Below are positions 18,015-26,631 of a stretch of 64,000 bases of DNA, one piece after another. The first letter of the stretch is position 1. Every line of letters starts with the position of its first letter. The stretch is from Paraburkholderia tropica (GTDB lineage: Bacteria; Pseudomonadota; Gammaproteobacteria; Burkholderiales; Burkholderiaceae). Location: assembly GCF_914484835.1 (NCBI RefSeq), contig NZ_CAJZAR010000101.1, positions 1-64,000 on the forward strand, given 5' to 3'. The notes beneath the pieces were generated by a model, which saw only the letters and a program-made list of their open reading frames with translations, was not told the DNA's origin and made no database searches. Made by a program: the position numbers and the translations under genes.

Positions 18015-19090
18015 CCTCGCCCACCGCTCACGACCGCGCCGAAGACTTCGCCACGGACAGCGCCACGGACAGCGCCACGGACAGCGCCCACGACGAACGC
18101 GCGCCGAACGAACGGCCCGTCGCCGTGATCGCGCCGCTGCATCTCGACGTCGACACCGCGCGCGGACGCGGCACGGTGCCGCTCTACGCGTCCGGCACCT
18201 GGGGCGCGCAGCGCAACGACGCCACGCGCGCCGTGATCCTGCTGCACGGCCGTTTGCGCAACGCCGACGCCTACTTCGAACTCGCGCAACGCGCGCGCGC
18301 GGGCGCGGCGGCGAGCGGCAACAGCACGGCAAGCGACACGCTGCTGCTCGTGCCGCAATTCCTCGCCGATGCCGACATCGACGCGCATCGCCTGCCGCCT
18401 TCGACGCTACGCTGGGACTGGACCAGCTGGATGGGCGGCGACGATGCGCATGGGCCCGCGCCGCTCAGTTCGTTCGACGTCGTCGATGCGCTGCTGGCCG
18501 CGCTCGCCGATCCGCTGCGCTTTCCGGCGCTGCGCGAAGTCGTGATCGCCGGGCATTCGGGCGGCGCGCAGGTCGTGCAGCGCTACGCGGTGCTCGCGGC
18601 TGGCGACGCGGCGCTTGCCGCGCGCGGCGTGGCGCTGCGTTATGTGATCGCGAATCCGTCGTCGTATGTGTATTTCGATGCGCAGCGGCCGGACGGCGCA
18701 GGCGGGTTCGCGCCGTTCGACGCCGCGCGCTGCCCCGGCTTCAATCGCTGGAAGTACGGGCTCGACGCGCTGCCGCCTTACGCGCACGCGACCCAGGCAA
18801 GCGGCGCGCCGCTCGATCCGCGCACGCTCGAAGCTCAGTACGCGCGCCGTCGCGTGACCTTGATGCTCGGCGAGCGCGATTGCGATCCGGCGCATCCCGC
18901 GCTCGACCGTTCGTGCGAAGCGATGACGCAAGGCGAGCATCGGCTTGCACGCGGCCGCGCGTGGGCGCAATACATGCGCGCGCGGCATCCTGATGCGAGC
19001 GCGCACACGACTCACGAGATCGCGGGCGCGGGCCACGACGCCGATGCGATCTTCGGCTCGCCAGCGGGACGCGCGGCGTTGTTCGGCTGA
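18011..19090 (+). CDS. Cytoplasmic alpha/beta hydrolase, paralogue of the exported hydrolase
   Basis: The 359-residue protein parallels the upstream hydrolase along most of its length: AVILLHGRLRNADAYFELA, the elbow AGHSGGAQ, YVIANPSSYVYFDAQRP, and a closing GAGHDA with the likely catalytic His. It has no signal peptide. Instead its N-terminus holds three in-frame copies of ATDS encoded by a 12-bp tandem repeat. Paired exported and cytoplasmic versions around a symporter suggest stepwise degradation of one compound outside and then inside the cell. It ends 34 bases before the convergent amidohydrolase gene. Confidence 0.75.
   Translation: MTSPTAHDRAEDFATDSATDSATDSAHDERAPNERPVAVIAPLHLDVDTARGRGTVPLYASGTWGAQRNDATRAVILLHGRLRNADAYFELAQRARAGAAASGNSTASDTLLLVPQFLADADIDAHRLPPSTLRWDWTSWMGGDDAHGPAPLSSFDVVDALLAALADPLRFPALREVVIAGHSGGAQVVQRYAVLAAGDAALAARGVALRYVIANPSSYVYFDAQRPDGAGGFAPFDAARCPGFNRWKYGLDALPPYAHATQASGAPLDPRTLEAQYARRRVTLMLGERDCDPAHPALDRSCEAMTQGEHRLARGRAWAQYMRARHPDASAHTTHEIAGAGHDADAIFGSPAGRAALFG
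18050..18085 (+). repeat. Three perfect 12-bp tandem repeats inside a hydrolase gene
   Basis: The unit GCCACGGACAGC occurs three times in a row and encodes ATDS three times near the N-terminus of the second hydrolase. Being a multiple of three it is phase-neutral and can change copy number without breaking the gene. Confidence 0.9.
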
Positions 19091-19124
19091 GCGTGTTCAC
19101 GCCGCGCCCGCCCGCTGATTCCAC

Positions 19125-20561
19125 TCACACCTGCGCCATGAGCGCGCGCACGGCATCGCGCGCTTCGCGGCCGAGTGCCGCCATGTCGAGATCGGGAATG
19201 GCGTCGTCGACCACCACGGCCCGGCCCGCCGCGAACAGCGCCTTCAACGCGGGCCGCCCCCCGCTCGCGACCGGACCGATCGCCGGATCGTGCAGGCCGA
19301 AGTAGCGCGGATCGTCGAGCCGGTAGATCGCGAGGTCGGCCGGCGCACCGGGCGCGATGCGGCCCAGCTCCGTCAAGCCCAGCACGTCCGCGCCGCCCGC
19401 CGTGCCCCAGTGGATCACGTCCTCCACGCTCGCCGCGTGCGCCCCGCCCTCGAAGCTGCCGCCCGCATACGCCGGGCGTGCCGCCATGCCCGCGCGGGCG
19501 CGCTGCGCGAGCCACGTCATGTGCACCTCCGAGATCATGTCGGCGGCCTCGTTCGACGCCGCGCCGTCCACGCCGATCGAGACCGGCGCGCCCGCCTCCG
19601 CCAGTTCGGTCAGCGGACAGATGCCGCTGCCGAGCCGCCCGTTGCTCTGCGGACAATGCGCCACGCCCGTGCGCGTCTGGCCGAGCATGGCGATCTCGTC
19701 GGCGTCGAGTTTGACGAGATGGGCGAACCAGACGTCGTCGCCGAGCCAGTCGTATTCGCCGCAGAACGCCACCGGCGAGCAGCCGTGCATCGACCGCGCG
19801 CTGTCCTGATACGAAACCGTCTCCGACAGATGGCTGTGCAGGCGCAAGCCCAGCCGCCGCGCGAACGCCGCGCTCTCGCGCATCTGCTGCGGCGAAATCG
19901 AATAGAGCACCGTGGTCGGCGCCATGACGACGCGCCTTGACGCGCGCGGCGACGGATCGTGATAGCGCGCGGCCAGCCGCTCGATATCGGCGAGATAGTC
20001 GTCGAAGGACTCGGGGCGCAAGGCCGTCGGCAACTCGGCCTCAAGCTGGCGCGTGCGCGTCGCGCCGCCGCGCAGCAGCACGAAGCGCAGGCCCAGCCGT
20101 TCGGCCTCTTCGAAAAGAATCGCCGAGCTGTCGAACGGCATCTGCGGGTAATAGAGGTAGTTGTGGTCCGCGACCGTCGCGCAGCCCGAGCGCGCCAGTT
20201 CGATCAAGCCGATGCGCGCCGCCAGCCGGAACCGCGCTTCGTCGAAACCGGCGCGAAAGCGGTACGGCGTGGCCGCGAGCCAGGGCGTGAGGCTCGCGTC
20301 GAGCCCCGCGCGATCGCCCTTGAGCAGCGACTGGAACAGATGATGGTGGGTGTTGACCCACGCCGGATAGATCACGCAGTCGCTTGCGTCGATCACGCGC
20401 TCGCCGGGCAGCGGCGCGAGCGCGCCAATCGATTCGATGCTGTCGCCGCGCAGGCGGATGTCGGGACCGGCGAGCCGCGTCGCTTCGCCCGCGCGCGGGT
20501 CGCCGCCCGTCATGATCGCGGCGGCATGACGGATCAGCGTGGTGGGAATCGTGGATGTCAT
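19125..20561 (-). CDS. TRZ/ATZ family amidohydrolase (deaminase-like)
   Basis: The 478-residue protein belongs to the metal-dependent amidohydrolase superfamily that includes atrazine chlorohydrolase, guanine deaminase and 8-oxoguanine deaminase. The HxH metal ligands are in NTHHHLFQSLLKG (His72/His74), further ligands in RLHSHLSETV and VSIGVDGAASNE, and the 8-oxoguanine-deaminase-like CPQSNGRLGSG is present. I set the start at ATG 20561 (MTSTIPTTLIRHAA); the frame is open far upstream only because it shadows the permease gene. It is the last gene of the ABC-Rieske unit, 59 bases after the permease. A ring-amino hydrolysis of an N-heterocycle taken up by that transporter is the natural inference. 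Confidence 0.85.
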   Translation of the reverse strand: MTSTIPTTLIRHAAAIMTGGDPRAGEATRLAGPDIRLRGDSIESIGALAPLPGERVIDASDCVIYPAWVNTHHHLFQSLLKGDRAGLDASLTPWLAATPYRFRAGFDEARFRLAARIGLIELARSGCATVADHNYLYYPQMPFDSSAILFEEAERLGLRFVLLRGGATRTRQLEAELPTALRPESFDDYLADIERLAARYHDPSPRASRRVVMAPTTVLYSISPQQMRESAAFARRLGLRLHSHLSETVSYQDSARSMHGCSPVAFCGEYDWLGDDVWFAHLVKLDADEIAMLGQTRTGVAHCPQSNGRLGSGICPLTELAEAGAPVSIGVDGAASNEAADMISEVHMTWLAQRARAGMAARPAYAGGSFEGGAHAASVEDVIHWGTAGGADVLGLTELGRIAPGAPADLAIYRLDDPRYFGLHDPAIGPVASGGRPALKALFAAGRAVVVDDAIPDLDMAALGREARDAVRALMAQV

Positions 20562-20620
20562 CGGGGACGCCTCATGAAAATGCCGTTGCGTTGTTCGTTG
20601 CTTGTTCGTTGCTTGTGGGT

Positions 20621-21493
20621 TTACAGCTCGCTCTCGTGCCAGCCGCGCAGACACACGCGCGACAGCCACACGGTCATGCCGAACAGCAGCACGCCCGTCA
20701 CGGTGATCAGCAGCAGCGCCGCGAACAGACGCGGAATGTTGAGCTGAAAGCCCGCTTGCAGGATCTGGTACGCGAGCCCCGCCCCGCTGCCGCCCGTGCC
20801 CGCGACGAACTCGGCCACCACGGCGCCGATCAGCGAAAGTCCGCTGGAAATACGCAGCCCGCCGAAGAAATACGGCAGCGCGCTCGGAATGCGCAGGCGC
20901 ACGAGCGTCTGCCAGCGCGTCGCGCGATGAATCCGAAACAGATTGACGAGCCCCGGATTCACGCTGCGCAGCCCGAGCGCCGTGTTCGAGATGACCGGAA
21001 AGAGCGCCACCAGCATCGCGCAGACGACCAGCGCCGCCGTCGTGTTCTTCACCCAGATGATGATCAGCGGCGCGATGGCCACGACCGGCGTGACCTGCAA
21101 CAAGACCGCATACGGGAACAGGCTCGCCTCGATCAGCGGACTCTGCACGAACAACAGCGCGATCGCCACGCCGAGCACCGTCGCCACGGCGAAGGCGAGC
21201 AGCGTGATCTTGAGCGTCGCGAGCAGGCTCGCGAACAGCATCGGCCAGTCCTGCACGAGCTGCTGCACGATCGCCGCCGGCGACGGCACGAGGTACGCCG
21301 GCACCGCGCCGAGCGTGCACCACGCCTGCCAGATGCCGAGCATCAAGAATCCCACGCACCAGGGCGCCAGCGCGCGCGCTACGCCAGGGCGACGCAGCAG
21401 CGGCACGCGCTCGCGCGCGGAGGATGTCGCGGTCGTGGCGATTTCACTGCCTGCGCGCGCCATGCGCATCGGCTGCACGGATTGTCCGCTCAT
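20621..21493 (-). CDS. ABC transporter permease, nitrate/sulfonate/pyrimidine-precursor type
   Basis: The 290-residue protein has six hydrophobic segments and the BPD-type loop near GLRISSGLSLIGAVVAEF, typical of SsuC/TauC/ThiX permeases. It starts in an ATGA overlap with the stop of the ATPase gene, so the two are coupled. Together with the ATPase and the NMT1-like binding protein it makes a complete importer. The gene immediately following encodes a TRZ/ATZ amidohydrolase. Confidence 0.88.
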   Translation of the reverse strand: MSGQSVQPMRMARAGSEIATTATSSARERVPLLRRPGVARALAPWCVGFLMLGIWQAWCTLGAVPAYLVPSPAAIVQQLVQDWPMLFASLLATLKITLLAFAVATVLGVAIALLFVQSPLIEASLFPYAVLLQVTPVVAIAPLIIIWVKNTTAALVVCAMLVALFPVISNTALGLRSVNPGLVNLFRIHRATRWQTLVRLRIPSALPYFFGGLRISSGLSLIGAVVAEFVAGTGGSGAGLAYQILQAGFQLNIPRLFAALLLITVTGVLLFGMTVWLSRVCLRGWHESEL

Positions 21494-22293
21494 GATTGCA
21501 CCTCGCTGTCCTCGTCGATCTGCGACGCGGCGTGCGCGTCGGAAATGCGTTTCGAAAGCGCACACGTATGTTCGACGAACGGCGCGCTGATGCGCCAGGC
21601 GTCGTCGCGTGCGGCGGGTCCGTCGATCGGCACGTCGGCGATCACGCGGCCCGGCCGCGCCTGCATGACCACCACGCGGCTCGACAGAAATACCGCTTCC
21701 TGAATGCTGTGCGTGACGAACACCACCGTCATCGCGCGGCGCTGCCAGAGCGCGCGCAGATCGCTGTCGAGCCGGTTGCGCGTGAATTCGTCGAGCGCGC
21801 CGAAGGGTTCGTCGAGCAGCAGCAGATCGGGCTCCGTGACGAGCGCGCGGGCCAGCGACGCGCGCATCTGCATGCCGCCCGACAACTCGCGCGGCCGCGC
21901 GGCGCAGAACTTGCCGAGCCCCACGCCTTCGAGCGCCTCGCACGCGCGCGCCTGCGCCTCGCGGCGCGGCACGCCCGCGAGATCGAGCGGCAGCCGCACG
22001 TTGTCGGCGACCGTGGCCCACGGCATCAAGGTCGCTTCCTGAAACACGAACGAGAGCCGCCGCCCCGGTGCGCCCACCGTCTCGAACGGGCCGCCCCACC
22101 AGCGCAGATGGCCGTGCGTGGGCGTTTCGATGCCCGCGAACATCTTGAGCAAGGTGCTCTTGCCGCAACCCGACGGCCCCAGCAGCGAGACGAACTCGCC
22201 CGGCTCGATGTCGAGCCGCACATCATCGAGCGCGACGGTGCCGTTCGGATAGCGCTTGTCCACGCGCTGCACTGCAAGCAAGGGAATCGACAT
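21490..22293 (-). CDS. ABC transporter ATP-binding protein
   Basis: The 267-residue ATPase has all nucleotide-binding motifs: Walker A GPSGCGKST, Q-loop FVFQEATLMPW, signature LSGGMQMRASLARAL, Walker B LLLLDEPFGALDE, and the H-loop FVTHSIQEAV. The SsuB/TauB-type sequence fits nitrate/sulfonate/hydroxymethylpyrimidine-like importers. It starts two bases after the stop of the Rieske oxygenase gene and overlaps the permease start by four bases. The start at 22293 is chosen because the longer open frame upstream shadows the oxygenase. Confidence 0.92.
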   Translation of the reverse strand: MSIPLLAVQRVDKRYPNGTVALDDVRLDIEPGEFVSLLGPSGCGKSTLLKMFAGIETPTHGHLRWWGGPFETVGAPGRRLSFVFQEATLMPWATVADNVRLPLDLAGVPRREAQARACEALEGVGLGKFCAARPRELSGGMQMRASLARALVTEPDLLLLDEPFGALDEFTRNRLDSDLRALWQRRAMTVVFVTHSIQEAVFLSSRVVVMQARPGRVIADVPIDGPAARDDAWRISAPFVEHTCALSKRISDAHAASQIDEDSEVQS

Positions 22294-22295
22294 GG

Positions 22296-23330
22296 TCACA
22301 CCTCCGTTTCGATGCGGAACACTTCGCGCTCGCCATGCGTTTCGAGCAGCTTGAGCAGCATGCGGCGCATCAGCAGGCCGGGCTGATCCGATTCCATGTG
22401 GCACTCCTGCTGACGCCGCACGTCGATGCAGGCGTCGTAATCCGTCGCTTCGAGAATGTCGCGGTCTTCGTCGGTGATCGGGCGGTCCCAGTCGATTAGC
22501 TCCTGCGTCGAGCACGCGTCCTCGGTGTCGTTGCGATAGAGCCATTGCGACAGCATGATCGTGCGGTCGTCGATCGGCGTCGCGCAGTTGTAGATGATGT
22601 GATGCACCCCGCTCGCCGGATACACGCAGCCGAAGCGCCGCGCGAACGGCATGAACCAGCGGTTCAGCAGATGGCGCTCGGTGATCTCCTCGGTCGTGCC
22701 GGTGATGCGATGGCTCGCGGCCGGATTGCGCACGGGCACGTGCGTTTCGGCTTCGAAGCCCCAGTCGTTGGGACGGAACTCGTATTTCGACGGCTTCGGG
22801 CTGCTGAACAGGCCGAAGTTCGCCTTGTGCACGAAGCTGAAATGCGAGTTGTCGAAGGAGTTTTCCATCATGCGCAGCGGGCTCGTTTCCCAGCGCTCGT
22901 AGAACTGCAGGATGCGCCGATAGCCGCCCGCAGTTTCCTCGGGAAAGTCGGGAATGGGCTGCAACGGTTCGTCGAGCGCGACCCACGCGTAGCCGTAGCG
23001 CGCCTCGCAGCGATACGCGGGTACGACGGCGCGCGAGGGAATGGCGGTGCCGTCGTTCTGCGGAATCTTCACGCAGCGGCCGCTGCAGTCGTAGGTCCAG
23101 CCGTGATAACCGCAGGCGATGTTGCCGTCGTCGTCGACGAAGCCTTTCGAGAGTTTCGCCGTGCGATGGCAGCAGCGGTCGCGCAGCGCGTGCGGCTGGC
23201 CGTCAGCGCCCTTCCAGAGCACGATCGGTTCGCCGAGCAGCGTGAACGGTTGCGGGCCCGCGTCGAGTTGCGACAGCGGCATGATGGCGTACCAGAAGCG
23301 GCGCAGAACTTTCTGTTGCGTGACGAGCAT
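22296..23330 (-). CDS. Rieske non-heme iron oxygenase, alpha subunit
   Basis: The 344-residue enzyme has an N-terminal Rieske [2Fe-2S] domain with C53-x-H55 (CCH) and C73-x2-H76 (CGYH). The catalytic mononuclear iron site follows in NSFDNSHFSFVH (Asn157, Asp160, His163, His168). Its length matches single-component monooxygenase/demethylase subunits (about 350 residues) such as vanillate or methylxanthine demethylases rather than the longer ring-dihydroxylating dioxygenases. It lies between the binding protein and the ATPase of the importer, so its substrate is probably the imported compound. No dedicated reductase gene is adjacent. O- or N-demethylation or ring hydroxylation are all possible. 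Confidence 0.88.
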   Translation of the reverse strand: MLVTQQKVLRRFWYAIMPLSQLDAGPQPFTLLGEPIVLWKGADGQPHALRDRCCHRTAKLSKGFVDDDGNIACGYHGWTYDCSGRCVKIPQNDGTAIPSRAVVPAYRCEARYGYAWVALDEPLQPIPDFPEETAGGYRRILQFYERWETSPLRMMENSFDNSHFSFVHKANFGLFSSPKPSKYEFRPNDWGFEAETHVPVRNPAASHRITGTTEEITERHLLNRWFMPFARRFGCVYPASGVHHIIYNCATPIDDRTIMLSQWLYRNDTEDACSTQELIDWDRPITDEDRDILEATDYDACIDVRRQQECHMESDQPGLLMRRMLLKLLETHGEREVFRIETEV

Positions 23331-23369
23331 GGGGTTGTCCTCGTGTTGTTCTCTTGGTGTGCAAGACCT

Positions 23370-24377
23370 TCAGGGCATGACCTTGAGGGTGTCGACGAAC
23401 TGGAGCGTGTAGGCGTTGCGGTAATCCGTATCGGACTTCAACAGGCCCGCGTCGACCATGTAGTCGTAGGTGCGTTTCCAGCGTGCGTCGGTCATGGCGC
23501 CGATGCCGAGCGTCGCGGCGTCGCCGCCGGTGACGAGCCGCAGCTTCTTCATCTGCGCCACGCCGTAGGCGAGTTGCGCGTCGCTCATCTGCGGGTTGTC
23601 CTTCTTGATGAGCGCGTTGCCCGGCGCGGGATCGTTGAGATAGCTTTTCCAGCCTTCCATCGACGCCTTCACGAAACGCGCGACCAGCTCGGGCTTGTGC
23701 TTGAGCGTGTCGCGCATCGTCACGATCGTGGTGTTGTACGGCGGATAGCCCGCGTCGGCGAACAGGAAGAAGTGGGTTTTCACGTGCGCCGCGTCGGCCT
23801 GAAAGGTCTCCGAGGTGGGATAGGCCTGCATGGCCACGTCGCGGTCCGCGTAGAACGGTTGCAGGTTGAACGTGTAGGGGCGCGCCTGGGCGTCGCTGTA
23901 GCCGTACTTCGCCTTGAGCCACGGCCACCAGCTCGTGCGGCCCGAGCCCGCGACGAGGATCGTCTTGCCCTTGAGATCGGCGAGCGTTTTCACGTCGTCG
24001 TGCGTGAGCATGCCCTGCGGATCGAACTGGAACGACGCGGCCACCGTCGTGACGGGAATCTTCGCTTCGACGGCCGACAGCACCTGGAAGTCGTAGCCGA
24101 GAATGAAGTCGGCCTGGCCGCCCGCCAGCAGTTGCAGCCCGTTGACCTGCGGGCCGCCCATGCGAATCGTCACGTCGAGTCCGTACTTCTTGTAGATGCC
24201 GGTCGCGACGGCCTGATAGAAGCCGCCGTGCTCCGCCTGCGCATACCAGCTTGTGAGGAGCGTGACGTGATCGTCGGCGCGGGCGATGGTCGGCAAGGTC
24301 GTCATGAAAACCGGCGCAAAAACGCCGAGAAAACGCGCGAGCCGAAGCCAGCGCGCAACGCGAAGCAGATTGCTCAT
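23370..24377 (-). CDS. NMT1/ThiY-like ABC transporter substrate-binding protein
   Basis: From ATG 24377 (MSNLLRVARWLRLARF, GGAG upstream) the 335-residue precursor has a signal peptide ending near IARADD and an SsuA/THI5-like periplasmic fold. Key stretches are VTLLTSWYAQAEHGGFYQAV, IRMGGPQVNGLQLLAGGQADF and FVKASMEGWKSYLNDP. Binding proteins of this group bind pyrimidine precursors, sulfonates, nitrate or aromatic acids. The first half (WYAQAEHGGFY...GIYKKYGLDV) is closest in feel to the pyrimidine-precursor (ThiY/NMT1) branch. It is the first gene of a unit with Rieske oxygenase, ATPase, permease and amidohydrolase. Confidence 0.85.
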   Translation of the reverse strand: MSNLLRVARWLRLARFLGVFAPVFMTTLPTIARADDHVTLLTSWYAQAEHGGFYQAVATGIYKKYGLDVTIRMGGPQVNGLQLLAGGQADFILGYDFQVLSAVEAKIPVTTVAASFQFDPQGMLTHDDVKTLADLKGKTILVAGSGRTSWWPWLKAKYGYSDAQARPYTFNLQPFYADRDVAMQAYPTSETFQADAAHVKTHFFLFADAGYPPYNTTIVTMRDTLKHKPELVARFVKASMEGWKSYLNDPAPGNALIKKDNPQMSDAQLAYGVAQMKKLRLVTGGDAATLGIGAMTDARWKRTYDYMVDAGLLKSDTDYRNAYTLQFVDTLKVMP

Positions 24378-24805
24378 GGAGGCACTCCGGGTGCTGTGGG
24401 GAATGATGGCGCGAAGCCGATCCGCGGCGCGTGCAAGCGCCGGTTCGGCAACGTCGTGGTGATGAATCGTTTGGGGCCGTTGCATCGCTCGCTCCTTGTT
24501 GGCGGAACCCGACGGTTCCGGTCAAACGCCGATCGATGATCGGCGTGGGCGCACGATGCGCCCCAAGAGCAATGCCCCACGGTGCCGGCTGCCTCGAAGG
24601 CCGTGCCGGTCGCTAGCCGCTTCTACTCTGTACCGTGTTTCAAGCGAGCTTCGTGCCAGCTATGCACGAAACGCCGCACTCCTGCAATGACGGGGCGCAA
24701 AGCGCTGCGTGCGCAACGTCGTCGCCGCTGGCGGCACCTCGGCTGGGCATCGAAGCACCAGCGGCGTGCGTCCATGCCCGCTCACCCGCGAGGCTGCCGC
24801 CGCGT
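24378..24805. other. Non-coding gap splitting the catabolic cluster in two units
   Basis: About 430 bases between the GST-like gene and the binding-protein gene, both on the minus strand, hold no supported gene. The gap contains two adjacent perfect inverted repeats and must contain the promoter of the importer-oxygenase-amidohydrolase unit. A weak minus-strand TTGAAA lies near 24640, but no convincing -10 partner can be assigned. Confidence 0.5.
24526..24563 (-). promoter_or_regulatory. Two adjacent perfect inverted repeats
   Basis: ACGCCGATC / GATCGGCGT (24526-24546, three-base loop) is followed without a gap by GGGCGCA / TGCGCCC (24547-24563, three-base loop). They lie about 150-185 bases upstream of the binding-protein start and 240 bases downstream of the GST-like stop. 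They could end transcription of the upstream unit (no U-tract is visible) or act as operators or a leader structure for the downstream one. Confidence 0.4.
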
Positions 24806-25438
24806 TCAATGCTCCGCATACACGCCCGCCATCGTCACGAAGCCTTCGAGACGCTTGATGCGCGTACACCATGTTGCGAGCGACGGATAGTCGATCGTGT
24901 CGATCTGCGCTTCGTCGAGCAGCACGACGGGCGCGAAGCACGCGATATCGGCGATCGTCGGCGTGCGGGTCGAACAGAGGAACGGCGCGCCCATCGCCTC
25001 GTTGAACCAGCAGGTCTCGTCGAGCAGCCGCAGCAAGGGCCGCGCTTCGCGATCCGCGCGAGGCAGCGGCGCGCCCACGTCGTGGAGCACGTGCTCGCGG
25101 CGCGTGAACACGATGTGCGAGAGCCGCGTCGCCACGCCGAGCCAGCGCTGGATCGCGGCGTGCGTTCGCGCGTTGTGTTCGGGCAGCCACGTGCGGTTCG
25201 CGTCGTATCTCGCCGCCAGCCAGACGAGGATCGCGTGGGCGTCGGCGAGCGTGGTGCCGTTGTCCTGCAACACCGGCAACGCGCCGAGCGGACTCAGCTC
25301 GCGAAACGCGGGCGCATCCTGCTGGCGCGATGGATAGCGTTCGACGCGGCTGCGCTCCGCGTCCAGCCCGAGCAAGCCCAGCAGCAGTCGCGCCTTGTAG
25401 CTGTCGCCGCAGAGTTCGTCGTCGTGGAGTTTGAGCAT
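24806..25438 (-). CDS. Glutathione S-transferase-like protein (possible NdmE-like scaffold)
   Basis: The 210-residue protein has a thioredoxin-fold N-terminal half (MLKLHDDELCGDSYKARLLL, FRELSPLGALPVLQDNG, ADAHAILVWLAARYD) and a helical C-terminal half, as in bacterial GSTs. It lies eight bases after the Rieske-ferredoxin gene, which itself follows a Rieske-less oxygenase. The same gene trio occurs in the Pseudomonas putida methylxanthine N7-demethylase, where the GST-like NdmE is a structural member of the NdmCDE complex rather than a detoxifying enzyme. By position I infer a similar scaffold role; a true transferase remains possible. Confidence 0.8.
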   Translation of the reverse strand: MLKLHDDELCGDSYKARLLLGLLGLDAERSRVERYPSRQQDAPAFRELSPLGALPVLQDNGTTLADAHAILVWLAARYDANRTWLPEHNARTHAAIQRWLGVATRLSHIVFTRREHVLHDVGAPLPRADREARPLLRLLDETCWFNEAMGAPFLCSTRTPTIADIACFAPVVLLDEAQIDTIDYPSLATWCTRIKRLEGFVTMAGVYAEH

Positions 25439-25446
25439 GGGCGGCC

Positions 25447-26631
25447 TCACAGGTCGAGCGTCAAGGTGGGCGTGCGCGCGCGCGAGACGCACACGAGCAT
25501 GCAGTCGCCGGCGGCGCGTTCGCGCGCGTCGAGCCACACGTCGCGATGCAGCGGCTCGCCGTCGAGCACGGGCGTCAGGCAGGTGCCGCAGACGCCCTGC
25601 TCGCACGACGTCGGCACTTCGACACCATGAGCGCGCAGCGCGTCGAGCAGGCTCGTACCGGCGGGCACGTCGACGCTGCCGCCGCTGCGTGCGAGATGCA
25701 CGGTGAATGGGCGGTCTTCTTCGCTCGATGCGTGGCTCGATGCGCCGATGGCCGGTGAAATCGCGCTTGGTGCGGCGTCCATGCGCACGAGCGGCATCGT
25801 GACGGCGACGGGCGATGGCTGCGCGCGTGGTGGACGGTTTTGCGCGGACGCTTCGTTGGATGCATCGGCCTGCGCTTCTGCCAGCGTTTCACTCGCCGCT
25901 TCGAGCGCATCGCGCATGGCATTGAGCCGGACCTGATGTGCGCGCTGGAGCGCGAGCCGTTGCTCCACGTCGAAGTCGCCAGGCACGACGCCGTGCACGC
26001 GCGTCTTGCCCGCCCGCGCGGGTTGCAGCACGAAGATCGCCGAACACGCCGCGCCGTCGAGCGACTCGATCGTGAGCGTGCCGCGTTCGCATTCGAAGGC
26101 GGCGCATTCGGCGGCATCGGCCTGCGGCAGCACATAGGCGGACAAGGCGCGCTTCACGCTTGCGAGATCGGCGTCGATCGTCGTGCTGCGCAAGGGCACG
26201 CAGGCTGGCGGCTCGGCGGCGGCGAGCGCGTCGATGGGCGGGAACGCCGCCGTTGACGCACCCTCCGCGCCCTCCACGCTTGGGCACGTCCACACGAAAC
26301 CGTAGCGCTCGATCGCGGGCCACGTCGTCACGTGAATCGGCGGCGCGCTCGCCTGCGGATGCGCGGGCACCGCGCGGCACGCGCCCTCGCCGCTCGCGAA
26401 CCGCCAGCCGTGATACTGGCATTGCAGCGTATCGCCGCGATGATGACCGAGCGAAAGCCGCACGCCGCGATGCGGGCAGCGGTCTTCCCACACATTGACG
26501 CGCCCGTCGTCGGCACGCCAGACGACGAGGCCCTCGCCGTGCAGTTCGGTGCGATGAATCGCGCCATTGTCCAGCGCGCCCGCCGCGCACAGCGCGTACC
26601 AGCGCGCCGGTTCCTGCCTGCGCTCAACCAT
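25447..26631 (-). CDS. Rieske-ferredoxin fusion protein, NdmD-like but without a reductase domain
   Basis: The 394-residue protein joins two iron-sulfur modules. The N-terminal Rieske domain has C52-x-H54 (CPH) and C71-x2-H74 (CQYH). The C-terminal plant-type [2Fe-2S] ferredoxin has Cys343, Cys348, Cys351 and Cys381 (SCEQGVCGTC, MLVCVS). The roughly 190 residues between them are Ala-rich. They contain no FMN- or NAD-binding motifs, although NdmD-type reductases (about 590 residues) carry a whole flavin reductase there. I use ATG 26631, preceded by AGGAG; it overlaps the Rieske-less oxygenase gene by eight bases. The protein probably passes electrons from an external reductase, through the ferredoxin, to the oxygenase that lacks its own Rieske centre. 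Confidence 0.8.
   Translation of the reverse strand: MVERRQEPARWYALCAAGALDNGAIHRTELHGEGLVVWRADDGRVNVWEDRCPHRGVRLSLGHHRGDTLQCQYHGWRFASGEGACRAVPAHPQASAPPIHVTTWPAIERYGFVWTCPSVEGAEGASTAAFPPIDALAAAEPPACVPLRSTTIDADLASVKRALSAYVLPQADAAECAAFECERGTLTIESLDGAACSAIFVLQPARAGKTRVHGVVPGDFDVEQRLALQRAHQVRLNAMRDALEAASETLAEAQADASNEASAQNRPPRAQPSPVAVTMPLVRMDAAPSAISPAIGASSHASSEEDRPFTVHLARSGGSVDVPAGTSLLDALRAHGVEVPTSCEQGVCGTCLTPVLDGEPLHRDVWLDARERAAGDCMLVCVSRARTPTLTLDL

Noticed and set aside
14269..19090. Very long plus-strand frames (ending 16653 and 19090) suggesting giant fusion proteins
   Set aside because: Only their last 378 and 359 codons are real hydrolase sequence; the earlier parts are alternative frames of the porin and symporter genes and are Arg-rich without motifs.
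19125..22986. Extended minus-strand frames fusing amidohydrolase, permease and ATPase to upstream sequence
   Set aside because: The added N-terminal parts are frame-shifted readings of the preceding genes; good starts with ribosome sites or ATGA overlaps exist internally.
22545..24539. 664-codon plus-strand frame over the oxygenase and binding-protein genes
   Set aside because: Antisense shadow of two well-supported minus-strand genes; no family character.
25447..26631. Frameshift as explanation for the missing reductase domain of the NdmD-like protein
   Set aside because: Both flanking iron-sulfur domains are in one uninterrupted frame and the other frames between them show no flavin or NAD motifs, so a simple frameshift does not hide a reductase.
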